DNA of 38,897 nucleotides from an uncultured Collinsella sp. (GTDB lineage: Bacteria > Actinomycetota > Coriobacteriia > Coriobacteriales > Coriobacteriaceae), in contig UQHR01000023.1 in NCBI GenBank assembly GCA_900540905.1, forward strand, positions 1 to 38,897. The letters are read 5' to 3'. Position 1 is the stretch's first letter; every line of letters begins with the position of its first letter. The notes under the pieces were generated by a model that saw only the letters and a list, made by a program, of their open reading frames with translations, made no database searches and was not told the DNA's origin. A program made the position numbers and the translations under genes. This document shows, in pieces, positions 1 through 10,100 of the stretch.

Positions 1-107
1 ACCTTCATTACTCCAACGACGAATTCTAGGCGGTGTCCCCTCCCTTTCAAGAAAGGGAAGAGGCGGGGCATGCCCCGCCTCTTACGCCACATCTCTGCGC
101 GCTACCG
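1..107. repeat. Left copy of window-terminal inverted repeat
   Basis: Bases 1-107 are the reverse complement of 38791-38897 with a single difference at base 69. The repeat contains a short hairpin (CCCTTTC-AA-GAAAGGG) and a perfect 26-bp palindrome at 58-83 built on AAGAGGCGGGGCA. Homology stops exactly at base 107. The repeat ends about 40 bases before the adhesin start, so the adhesin promoter lies in or beyond it. It may be a dispersed repeat that ended an assembly contig, or one arm of an invertible segment. Confidence 0.9.
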
Positions 108-145
108 CCACTGCTTGCCGTCCTCATGGATTGGGGAGGGCCTTC

Positions 146-3100
146 ATGAATCGCTTGTGTGCGAGAGTTCGAGAAATATTGGAGCCTTTTGGCGAGAAAA
201 CCAATACTGCCAAGCGCGCCTTAAGGGTTTTGGCCGTCCCGCTGGCGGCGTGTGCGCTCATGTTTGGTGCGACGAGCGCGTCGGCCGATCAGACGGTTCC
301 CTATAGCAACCATACCGTGCAGACGGTGAATCCCACCGGCACCACGGTCAATCTGTTCGACTACTGGGTCGTGAACGGCGATAACGATAGCTCGAAGAAC
401 ACAAACAATGACAACAAGAATGACAACAGCGGCATCAATAAAGACCGTCAGCTCAAGTTCAATGGTGGTGCCGGTACGGGCATTAACAAGTGGACGGGCA
501 AAATCGGTACTGCTGGCTACGGTCGCCTACAGTTTGTTAAGGACCAGCTTGTAAAGGGCTATCCGGAGATCAAGGCTGGCACCTACGCCTCCCAAGGCCA
601 GGGTGTTAACTACACCGACGAGTCGCTGGCTTATCTCTTTAATAATGACAGTCAGGCAAATGGCAAGCAGGATGGCAAGGCTGTCTACAGCAACGTGAAG
701 GGCCTCTTCCGGCTCAAGGATGGTTACTACGTCTACGACTCGTACGGCTCTAACGGCTCTAACGGCAACTACGCTGTGTATAACTTCACGACCAATTCCT
801 TTGACGTCTACGATAAAGCGGGCGTATATAAGGGCGATGCGAGCAAAGAAACCAATCTGGGCCAGTTCTTTCCCTTTGACTCTGCAAGCAAGGTTTTTGA
901 TGAGAACGGCAACAACCTCTCCCCTAAAAAGATCGTTGATGGAAGCACGGATCTCAACCATCACTTTGGCATGTCCATGACCACGGAGTTTGTCCAGCCT
1001 AACGGTGGCAAGACCACTAAAGGCGAGGACATGGTCTTTGAGTTCTCGGGCGACGACGATGTGTGGGTGTATATCGACGGCGTGCTCGTGGGCGATCTGG
1101 GCGGCATTCACGAGAAAGCAACGCTTAAGATTAATTTCGCCACTGGTGAAGTAAAAGTCGGTCATGTCGACGGTGCGAATGGAACCAAGAAGGAAATCGA
1201 AAATACCACCATCAAGGCGAAGTTCGACGCCGCCGGCGCAGATACCAAAAACTTCCGCGACAACACCGTCCGCGACAGCACCAAGCACACGCTGAGCTTC
1301 TTTTATCTGGAGCGCGGCGCGGGCGCATCGAATATGTCGCTTAAGTTCAACCTCACCACCCTGCCGTCGTCCGAGGTCGAGAAGGTCAACCAGAACGGCG
1401 AGGCGGTCCAGGGCGCCGAGTTTGCCTTGTATCGGTCGGATGCCAACTGGAACACGCAAGGCGAGGCCATCGCCCTGGGTACGACGGACGACAAGGGTCA
1501 GCTGGTGCTTTTGAAGCCGGGTGGCTCGGTTCTCTCGTTCGACGAAGAACACAACACCAATCATTGCGACAACTTTGTACTCAAAGAAGAAAAGCTGCCT
1601 GAGGGATACCGCTCGAGCTTGACCTCGTCGACCACTGCAGCGCCAGGCGAGCTGCACCTGCAGTACAAGCAAGCTGCGGCGAGTGGCTCGGGTGGCGTGG
1701 TTGTTGCACCGGAAACAACGGTCACCATGGCCGACGGCGCAACGCAATGGACGGGTAGCCGCATGTGGCTCAACGGCGGCTATCTGGCCGCGAAAGAGAC
1801 CATATCTCTCGATAAAGAAAAAAAAGACAATAAGGGTAACGCCATTAGCTCGGGTGCGACCTTCGCTGTCGTGCTCAAGCTCACCGGTGCGAGCGAGGAC
1901 CATAAAAGCGAAAATGCATGGACGCCAGTCACGGGCAATCCGCTCGATGGCTACAAGCTGTGCTCCAAACACGGCATTGAGGGCGCGGTAGAGGCCGCCA
2001 AATCGGCCGACACGAGCGTCTTCGCCGTCAACACCAAGGGCGACTACGAGGTGACGGTCAGGTCGCTGCCCGGCGATATCGAGAAGTACGCCGCCATGAT
2101 GACGGACAAGTCCCAGTCCGAATATACCGTGGCGGTCTATCACACCACGGCACCGTCTCTGGCGGAGGCAACCACGGCTAACACCTCCATGGTTCAGTAC
2201 CAGGCGACAAGCAGGCAGTTCTCAACCGTGATCCATCTCACCAACGTCCAGAACCGTCTATTTGTGCAGAAGGTCGATGACCTGGGCGAGCCCGTCAACG
2301 GCGCAACGTTTGATCTGTACAAGGCAGACGCCGTTACCGGCGATAGCCCCAGCACGTATGCCATCAAGCCTGGCGCCACGCCGTATGACACCGTGCAGGC
2401 AAATGGGATGACCTATCCGTATGAGATTAAGGGTGCCGCATGCTTCCCGCTCAATTCTGCAAAACATGCACCCCTTATCAAGGGTACGTACTATCTGCGC
2501 GAATCGATGAGCCCGGATGGCTACGAGTCAAATACCACCATTACCAAGGTGATTGTGGACGATTCGGGCGTGTACGTTGATGCCGGCAAGGTGAACGATG
2601 ACGTGCGTAGCATGAGCGGCCCGGGCTCGCTCATTGCCTCTCTGGCGCAGTTTGGCTCTCCCGACTCCATCGATAACACGCTTACGCACATCAAAGGCAA
2701 ACTGCAGAGTGCAACTGGTGCAGATGCCAAGGGTAACCTGACGTGGGACCAGACGAGCACCGCCGAGGGCGTGACGCCGACTCTTGTGGACGGCATGATG
2801 CACATGCGCTATGACAAGACGATGCAGGGCACTAGGACCGTTCTGCGTTACGTCGAGGACGGTGGAGACCGCAACGGCCAGCTGGCGACCATCTTTGCCG
2901 ACACGGGCATCAACCGCATGGCCCTTTACCAAGACGATGATGCCACCAATGGCACTGACCTGGGCACGCTTCAGCTCAATCACCTCTTTACCACGGCAAC
3001 GGCCGTGCAGTATACCGATCGTCGCGTGGCACGCTTGCAAGTGACCAAGACCGTGACGGCAGACGATGGCCTTACCGCGCCTACCAAGGACGCGAGCAAC

Positions 3101-6100
3101 AACGACCTGACGTTTACGTTTAAGTTCACCCTGCCGGAGTCCCAGAAGGGCTACGAGGCGCATGTGTTCGACGCGAATGGCGAGGCCGTGGGCGGCTCTT
3201 TCACGCTCAGGAACGGCGACACCCATTCCATCAAGGCCGGCGAGACCATTCGCGTATACGACCTTATGAAGGGCGACAGCTACAGTGTGAGCGAGATCAC
3301 CACCAAGGGCGAGGAGTCCAATGGCAACGTGCTGGCGAGCATCGTTAACACCGTGACCGGCTCTGCCGACGAGTCGGTGCTTCCTGCCGGCTTCAGGCTT
3401 GCCCACCGCAAGGCCGGCGGTCAGGAGCAATCGGGACCCGGCAACACCATCACGGGCAAGATCGCCGCACTCGAGGACGGAAAGATTCCCGCAAGCAACA
3501 AGCTCGAGTTCACCAACAACTACAGCGCCAGCTCCGTGACGCTCGATGCCAAGAATGGCCTGAGCGCCAAGAAGGTGCTCAAGGGCCGCAAGTGGGCCGA
3601 TGGCGAAACCTTTACCGCGCAGCTTACGGCCGACGACGGCGCCCCCATGCCCGAAGGCGCCAAGAGCAAGGTGTCGACGGTCGAGCTCACCGAGGATGAC
3701 CAGCCGGCAACGTTTGGAGTCATCACCTATAAACAGCCGGGCACCTACACCTATACCATCCAGGAGGGTATCCCCGAACCCGACGCCAGGGCAGACGGCA
3801 TAAGCTATTCCGCCGCCGTCTATACCGCAACGGTCGTGGTGGATGATAACCACGCCGGTGCTCTTGTCGTTGCGAGTGTGACGATGACGCAGCTGCGCGA
3901 CGATGCCGGTGCTGAGAAGAAAGTCGAGGTCGCCGGTAAGACCGCAACCTTCACCAATCGCTACGATACGCACGAAGCGAACATCCCTATCCAGGCTAAA
4001 AAGAACCTGACCGACAACGCCGGGACCTTCTCGCTTTCCCAGAACGCCTTTAGCTTTAGGCTTGAGGGCCTGGGTGGCTATACGGATGACAGCGCAGCGT
4101 TCGATCCCGGTACGTACGACAAGAGCATGACGGCCCCCATGCCCCAGGGCGCCGAAGGCAGCACCATGGACGTTGGCAACGTCGATGGCGCGGTGAGATG
4201 GCCGGATATCTCTTATACCGCTAAGGCTGATGCGGGACGTGCCTACGTGTACAGGCTTACTGAGAATCCCGGCAGCGTTACAGGCATGACCTACGACGGA
4301 TCGGTCTATTACGCCGTGGTGCGCAATGCTGAGAAGGGTGCTGGCATCCAGACTTCGGTCGAGTACTACTACAATGACGCAAAGGATGGCTCGGTAAAGC
4401 AGCTGGGCAACAACGCCACGCCTTCCTTTACCAATATATATATCGTGGAGCCCACGAGCGTGACCCTGCAGGGTCAGAAGACCGTGAGCGGTCGCGACTG
4501 GAACCAGGGCGAGAGCTATACCTTTAACCTTACCGCCGCTACGGACGATGCCAGCGCAACTAGTCTGGGTAAGACCACAAAGCAGGCGGTAGCGGATGGT
4601 GCCGTTGTCATTAACACTAACCAGGCCGTCGCTAGCGCGCCCGAGTCGGGACGCGTTGCCTCGTTCTCCTTTGGCACCGAGGCCGCCCCGGCCGTGACGT
4701 TCAACCGCGCGGGCACCTTTAGCTTCAATATCACCGAGGACACTGCGCAGGGCCAGGCGGGCATGTCTATGGATAAGCACACCGCACGTGCGACCGTCGT
4801 GGTGACCGATCTGGACGAGCGGGGCAGCCACACGGGCAAGCTGCACGTGTCGAGCGTGACCTATGCCAACACCGGCGCCTCCGATGTGGACAAGGGCATA
4901 ATCGATAAGGCCGCCTTCACCAATGCATACCATGCGTCGGGCACCTTTGGCGGCGTGACGGTGAGCAAGACCCTTGAGGGCCGTGCCTCTACCGCGGGCC
5001 AGTTTACCTTTGCCGTGACGGGTCTTTGGTACAACGGCGTTCAGACGTTGGTCAATGGCGCCGAGACTAACCTGTCCAACAAGGCGGCGGAGGCCGGTGT
5101 GTCCGGTGCCGTGGTGGGCACGAACGGGAAAGAGAAGCTCTTTGCCCGCAAGCTCACGGAGCAGGACCTGGGCCATACGTTTGCCTATCGCATCCACGAG
5201 AACCAGCCTGTGGCCGCCGGCTACACCTATGACACCGGCTACACCGGCGACGCCATCGTGCTCGTTAAGGTTCTTGCGAGCGAAAACAACCCCGCCAAGC
5301 TCTACACCGTGACGACCGTGCTCAAGGGCGCGGGTGTGACGGAGCTGCTGGGCGATACCGGCGATGCGAGCGCGTTGACGGACGAAAAGATTGCCGAGCT
5401 CGACCAGAATCCGAATACCTACGTGCAGCAGTACGATGCAAGCGAGGCCGGCGCCACGACGCCTACCGTCTCGTTTGTGAACCGTTATGAGGCAAGTCTC
5501 GACTATGGCGCCAATGGCGGCCTGCAGATCGAGAAGACGCTGACGTACCCCGAGGGTGCGACGGTGTTCGGCTCGCCCAAGAGTACGTTCCGCTATATCG
5601 TCAAGCCTGCCGACGAGACATCTGCCAACAAGGTCGGCCTTTCCACGGCCGGCAAGGTCTTTGAGACCGCAAATGTCGAGGCCAACGCTCCCAAGACCGT
5701 AAGTTTGGTACCTGCGGGCGGGCTGACCTTCACTCAGGATGATGCCGGCAAGACGTTCACCTATACGGTGAGCGAGATTGACGACAAAGCGACGGGCTAT
5801 ACGTACGACGAGACGGTCCATACGGTTAGGGCCGTCGTAGCGGATAACGGCGACGGCACGCTTAGGGTCACGACATCGGTAAGCAAGCAGGTCGATGGCA
5901 AGGACGAGCTCGAGGGCCAGTGGATCTACCCGTCGGATGCGACGTCTACCGGTGTCGCGACGGTCAAATTCAAGAACACCTATACGGTCGCCGAGGCAGC
6001 AACCTATACTCCGTCCGTGACCAAGGTGGTTGCCGGTGCCAATGCTCCGGACAAGTTTACCTTTGCCATGACCGCGGCCGATGATGTCACCAAGGCTGCT

Positions 6101-7120
6101 ATCGACGGCAAGCTCATCACCGGCTCTTCGATGAGTGCGGAGAACGGCTACGCTGAGAAGAAGCAAACGAAGGAGGGCCTCAAGGACGGGGGGCACTACC
6201 AGCTTGACTTCTCGAAGCTCACCTTCAACAAGCCGGGCACGTATAAGTTCGCTATTAACGAGGTGGCTGCGAACAGCGGTCTTGGCGAGTGGAAGTATGA
6301 CCAGCACGTCTATACCGTGACGGTCACCGTAACCGATGAGGGCGGCAAACTTGTAGCGCGTGCCGATGGCACGACCGGCTCGGAAGGCTTCATCTTTACC
6401 AATAGTTACCAAACTTCAACGAGCTACGAGCTCCAGGGCGGTTTGGAGATCGTCAAGACGCTTAACGGGCACGATCTGCATGCCGGCATGTTTGGCTTTA
6501 CGGTGACGGGCGAAGACGATGCTTCAATCGAAAAGCTCAACAAGCTGCTGCGCGCGGATGAGGGTGAGCTCACCGTTACGAACGATGAACCGCAGGCCGA
6601 TGGCACGTCCCACACCGGTATTTTGGGCGGCCTGACCTTCGCGACGGGCGATGCGGACAAGACGTTTGCCTACAAGATTGTCGAGAATGGCGGCGGTAGG
6701 GGCGGCTATACATACGGCTCCACCTATTGGAAGGTAGAGATTGCGGTTAAGAAGCGCGATAACGGTTCGCTCTATACCGTGACCACGGTCAAGCACTATG
6801 ACGCCAACGACGTTGAAGAGCCCCGCGATGCGAATACCTTTAGCTCCGAGAGCGGTACCGCCAAGGCCCAGGTGTCCTTTACCAACAGCTACATCGCGAC
6901 CGGAACATTCGACGGTCTTGCTGCCGAGAAGGTAATGGACTCCGGCGACAAGATTGAGGCGGGTCAGTATACGTTTGACCTGTATGCCGAGAAGACCGAT
7001 GGCTCGCTCGAAAAGATGGATGAGGGTAAGACCCAGGCGAGCGATAACGGTATCGCCACGGTCGACTTCGGCAAGGTGACTTTAAGCTTGGCGGCGCTCT
7101 CGGCGGATCCCATGAGCTGA
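146..7120 (+). CDS. Giant pilin-repeat adhesin, N-terminal part (frameshifted)
   Basis: N-terminal part of a very large secreted surface protein. ATG at 146 is preferred because GGGGAGGG (133-140) lies five bases upstream; an in-frame TTG at 131 has no such site. A signal peptide ends near ASA-DQ. Next comes a fibro-slime/PA14-like domain (about residues 60-420; key stretch GDDDVWVYIDG), then two SpaA/Cna_B-like domains (near nt 1380 and 2260). About eight Spy0128-type pilin repeats follow, beginning near nt 3540, 3970, 4450, 4940, 5500, 6000, 6420 and 6900. Each has a VxKxLxGRxW-like start, a PGTYTYTIxE core and an FTNxY end. In this family such domains form internal Lys-Asn isopeptide bonds and act in adhesion. 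The true reading frame is lost near 7080 and the last 13 codons or so are out of frame; the rest of the gene continues in the next entry. Confidence 0.9.
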   Translation: MNRLCARVREILEPFGEKTNTAKRALRVLAVPLAACALMFGATSASADQTVPYSNHTVQTVNPTGTTVNLFDYWVVNGDNDSSKNTNNDNKNDNSGINKDRQLKFNGGAGTGINKWTGKIGTAGYGRLQFVKDQLVKGYPEIKAGTYASQGQGVNYTDESLAYLFNNDSQANGKQDGKAVYSNVKGLFRLKDGYYVYDSYGSNGSNGNYAVYNFTTNSFDVYDKAGVYKGDASKETNLGQFFPFDSASKVFDENGNNLSPKKIVDGSTDLNHHFGMSMTTEFVQPNGGKTTKGEDMVFEFSGDDDVWVYIDGVLVGDLGGIHEKATLKINFATGEVKVGHVDGANGTKKEIENTTIKAKFDAAGADTKNFRDNTVRDSTKHTLSFFYLERGAGASNMSLKFNLTTLPSSEVEKVNQNGEAVQGAEFALYRSDANWNTQGEAIALGTTDDKGQLVLLKPGGSVLSFDEEHNTNHCDNFVLKEEKLPEGYRSSLTSSTTAAPGELHLQYKQAAASGSGGVVVAPETTVTMADGATQWTGSRMWLNGGYLAAKETISLDKEKKDNKGNAISSGATFAVVLKLTGASEDHKSENAWTPVTGNPLDGYKLCSKHGIEGAVEAAKSADTSVFAVNTKGDYEVTVRSLPGDIEKYAAMMTDKSQSEYTVAVYHTTAPSLAEATTANTSMVQYQATSRQFSTVIHLTNVQNRLFVQKVDDLGEPVNGATFDLYKADAVTGDSPSTYAIKPGATPYDTVQANGMTYPYEIKGAACFPLNSAKHAPLIKGTYYLRESMSPDGYESNTTITKVIVDDSGVYVDAGKVNDDVRSMSGPGSLIASLAQFGSPDSIDNTLTHIKGKLQSATGADAKGNLTWDQTSTAEGVTPTLVDGMMHMRYDKTMQGTRTVLRYVEDGGDRNGQLATIFADTGINRMALYQDDDATNGTDLGTLQLNHLFTTATAVQYTDRRVARLQVTKTVTADDGLTAPTKDASNNDLTFTFKFTLPESQKGYEAHVFDANGEAVGGSFTLRNGDTHSIKAGETIRVYDLMKGDSYSVSEITTKGEESNGNVLASIVNTVTGSADESVLPAGFRLAHRKAGGQEQSGPGNTITGKIAALEDGKIPASNKLEFTNNYSASSVTLDAKNGLSAKKVLKGRKWADGETFTAQLTADDGAPMPEGAKSKVSTVELTEDDQPATFGVITYKQPGTYTYTIQEGIPEPDARADGISYSAAVYTATVVVDDNHAGALVVASVTMTQLRDDAGAEKKVEVAGKTATFTNRYDTHEANIPIQAKKNLTDNAGTFSLSQNAFSFRLEGLGGYTDDSAAFDPGTYDKSMTAPMPQGAEGSTMDVGNVDGAVRWPDISYTAKADAGRAYVYRLTENPGSVTGMTYDGSVYYAVVRNAEKGAGIQTSVEYYYNDAKDGSVKQLGNNATPSFTNIYIVEPTSVTLQGQKTVSGRDWNQGESYTFNLTAATDDASATSLGKTTKQAVADGAVVINTNQAVASAPESGRVASFSFGTEAAPAVTFNRAGTFSFNITEDTAQGQAGMSMDKHTARATVVVTDLDERGSHTGKLHVSSVTYANTGASDVDKGIIDKAAFTNAYHASGTFGGVTVSKTLEGRASTAGQFTFAVTGLWYNGVQTLVNGAETNLSNKAAEAGVSGAVVGTNGKEKLFARKLTEQDLGHTFAYRIHENQPVAAGYTYDTGYTGDAIVLVKVLASENNPAKLYTVTTVLKGAGVTELLGDTGDASALTDEKIAELDQNPNTYVQQYDASEAGATTPTVSFVNRYEASLDYGANGGLQIEKTLTYPEGATVFGSPKSTFRYIVKPADETSANKVGLSTAGKVFETANVEANAPKTVSLVPAGGLTFTQDDAGKTFTYTVSEIDDKATGYTYDETVHTVRAVVADNGDGTLRVTTSVSKQVDGKDELEGQWIYPSDATSTGVATVKFKNTYTVAEAATYTPSVTKVVAGANAPDKFTFAMTAADDVTKAAIDGKLITGSSMSAENGYAEKKQTKEGLKDGGHYQLDFSKLTFNKPGTYKFAINEVAANSGLGEWKYDQHVYTVTVTVTDEGGKLVARADGTTGSEGFIFTNSYQTSTSYELQGGLEIVKTLNGHDLHAGMFGFTVTGEDDASIEKLNKLLRADEGELTVTNDEPQADGTSHTGILGGLTFATGDADKTFAYKIVENGGGRGGYTYGSTYWKVEIAVKKRDNGSLYTVTTVKHYDANDVEEPRDANTFSSESGTAKAQVSFTNSYIATGTFDGLAAEKVMDSGDKIEAGQYTFDLYAEKTDGSLEKMDEGKTQASDNGIATVDFGKVTLSLAALSADPMS

Positions 7121-7140
7121 CGATTGACCTTGCTGGCGCT

Positions 7141-10100
7141 GTGAAGGATGGTGTTGCCACCAAGCAACACAATGCCGACCACACCACTACCTACAGCTTT
7201 AACCTGGTGGCAAAAGAGCGCTTGGCCAACCTGCCCGAGGGCGTGCGTCCCGTGGACACGTCCGCGACGTGCCGCGTGCTGCTCGAGGTGACCGATAACA
7301 ACAACGGCAAGCTTACGTCCAAGGTGACCTATCGCAATGGTACCGAGAACGGCAAGATCGTCTTCCACAACACACGCGATAAGGTCAAGACGATCGGCAC
7401 GGTTGCGAAGCCCGATGTGGACATCGACGGGCAGTTGCTCTCCGTGGGCGACTCCTACGTCTACACCATTAACTGGGTCAACACCGAGGCCGATGTCAAT
7501 GGCAACTTGGTTCCGGCCAACGTGACCGTGACCGACAAGCTTCCTGCCGGCGTTGTGTTCGAGGCCTTTGAGGGCGAGTGTGCCGATAAGGGCGCCGCGA
7601 GCGGACAGTCGCTTACTTGGGACCTGGGTAAGCAACCCGCGGGCAGCCACGGTTCGGTGCGCGTGCGCGTCAAGATTACCGAGGACGCCGTGGAGGATGC
7701 CCAGGGCGCTGTCGGCACCGTCAAAAACGCCGCCACTATTACGGTTGGCAACAAGAGCTATACCGGCACCACGACCAACTACGTGCCCAAGAAGTCCGAG
7801 AGCGACGCTCAGGATTCGAAGGGATCGGGCGTCAAGCTGGGCGATGAGCTCACCTATACCATCGGCTACAAGAACACCGAGAACAAGTCGGCTACGGTGA
7901 CGGTCTCCGATGCCGTTCCCGCGGGAACTGAGTTCGTTGAGTTCGCGGGCGACCATAAGGATGTCGCATCCAAGGACAACGACGGCAACCTCACCTGGAC
8001 GCTGGCGGACGTTCCCGCCGGCGAAGAGGGCACGGTTCAGTTTAAGGTTCGCGTGACCGAGGACGCGTTTAAGAGCGGCGGCGCTTCGGGCGATATCTCC
8101 AACCAGGCGTCGGTGACGGTCGGCAACAACCCTGCCGTTAAGACCAACACTACTACCGACGAGGTCTCCGACGGCCGTCTGACGCTGAGTAAGACAGTCA
8201 CGGCCGCCGAGGGCATTGTCGCGCCCAACAAGGCATTCACCTTTAAGGTGCTGCTCTACCAGGCCGATGGTGCAACGCCTCTGACCGGTACCTTTGCGTA
8301 TGCTGGTCGCCCCAGCGGCACCAATGGCACCTATGTAAGCGGACAGATCAAGAGCGGGGACACCATCGCGCTCAAGGCTGGTGGCTCCGTGACGGTTACC
8401 TTGCCCGCGGGCTCTCGCTACGAGGTGCAGGAGCTCGACTCCAAGGGCAACCTCATGACGAGTGAGGACGGCTTTGCAATTGCCGACAAGGCGAACACCC
8501 AGAAGGGCGCCGTCGGACAGACAACGCAGGCGGGCTTCACCAATGTCTATAGCGTGGAGTCCACGAAGGTGGAGAGCGCCTTTAAGGTTCAAAAGAAGAT
8601 CTCCGGTCGCAACTGGACTAAGGCGGATGCCTTTACCATGACGCTGACCGCCCAGGGCGAGGCGCCCATGCCCGATGGCGCCAAGGATGGCGTGGCGACG
8701 ATTGCGCTGAAGAAGGACGTTCAGGTCGGCAACTTCGGAACCATCGAGTACGCCAAGCCCGGTACCTATACCTATGTGATTGCCGAGCAGACGGGCGACG
8801 AGACGGCGCTCACGTTCTCGAAGGCCACCTATCGCGCCACCGTCACGGTGACTGACGACGGCGCCGGTAAGCTGTCTGCCAAGACTAAGATTGCGCAGCT
8901 GACCGACGATGCCGGTAATGCTGCCGAGAGCACGGTCGAGGCGGCGGTCTTTACCAACACCGCTAAGACCGGCGGCCTCACCGTTAAGAAGACGGTCGTC
9001 GGCGGCGACAGCCAGCGCGAGTTCGGCTTTACGGTCGCGCTGGCCGACGGGGACGGCGAGCCCGTCTCCGGCACCTTCGGCAAGGGCGACGGCGCCGTGA
9101 CGTTCACGGACGGCAAGGCGACCTTCACGCTTAAGGACGGCGAGAAGAAGACCGTCGCCGGCCTGCCCGTGGGCGCGCGCTACACCGTGACCGAGGACGC
9201 GGCCGAGGGCTACACGACTGCTGTTAACGGGGCTGACGGCTCCAAGGCCGAGGGCACCGTGACCGAGGACGGTACGACCGCGGCGTTCACCAACACGTAC
9301 GGAACGGCCACCGAGGGCAGGGATGTCTCCACCGCGGGGCTCTTCACCAAGACACTCAAGGGCCGCGACTGGGCGGAGGGCGACAGCTTCCAGTTCACGC
9401 TCACGGGCGAGGACGGCGCGCCCATGCCCGAGGGTTCCGTCGCTGGCTCCAAGACCGTCAGCGTGACGGCCGCCGCCGGCACCAAGGCTGGCACTAAGGT
9501 AGCCTTCGACTTCGGCTCTATCCGCTACACGCTTAACGACATCAAGGACGCCGGGTTCGCGGAGGTCGGTGGCAAGCGCGTGCGCACCAAGACCTTCACC
9601 TACGCGGTGAGCGAGGTCAGGCCCGATGACGGCTCGGCCATCGCTGGCGTGTCCTACGACGGCCACACCGCCACGATGACGGTGACCGTGACCGACGACG
9701 GCTCCGGCAACCTCACGGCCTCGACGCCCGCGATAGCGCAGGTGAGCGGCGGCGACTTCGTCAACACCTACACGACCGAGCTCGACTACTCGGCCCGCGC
9801 GGGCGTGCGCCTGTCCAAGACGCTCTCCGGCCGCGCCATGGAGGCGGGGCAGTTCGCCTTCACCGTGACCGCCGACGACGAGACGGCCGCCAAGCTCGGC
9901 CTCAAGACCGATAAGAATGCCTACACCGTAGCCGCGGCAAATGATGGCGCGGCCGACCTCATCGACCTCATCGGCGGCGCCGCGGAGGGCGACGTGACGT
10001 TCACCGACGCCGACGCGGGCAAGACCTACAGCTTCACCGTCACCGAGACCAAGCTCGGCGACGAGGGCTACACCAACGACACCGAGCCGCGCACGGTGAC

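Noticed and set aside
2528..6412. Long open frame of about 1,290 codons on the minus strand opposite the adhesin
   Set aside because: It has no domain, no ribosome-binding site and low-complexity His/Arg/Gly-rich content typical of the antisense of a GC-rich gene; the + strand has clear pilin repeats.
7070..7145. Programmed ribosomal frameshift in the adhesin
   Set aside because: There is no slippery heptamer, no stimulatory structure and no Shine-Dalgarno-like stretch at the shift; a one-base deletion or sequencing error is simpler.
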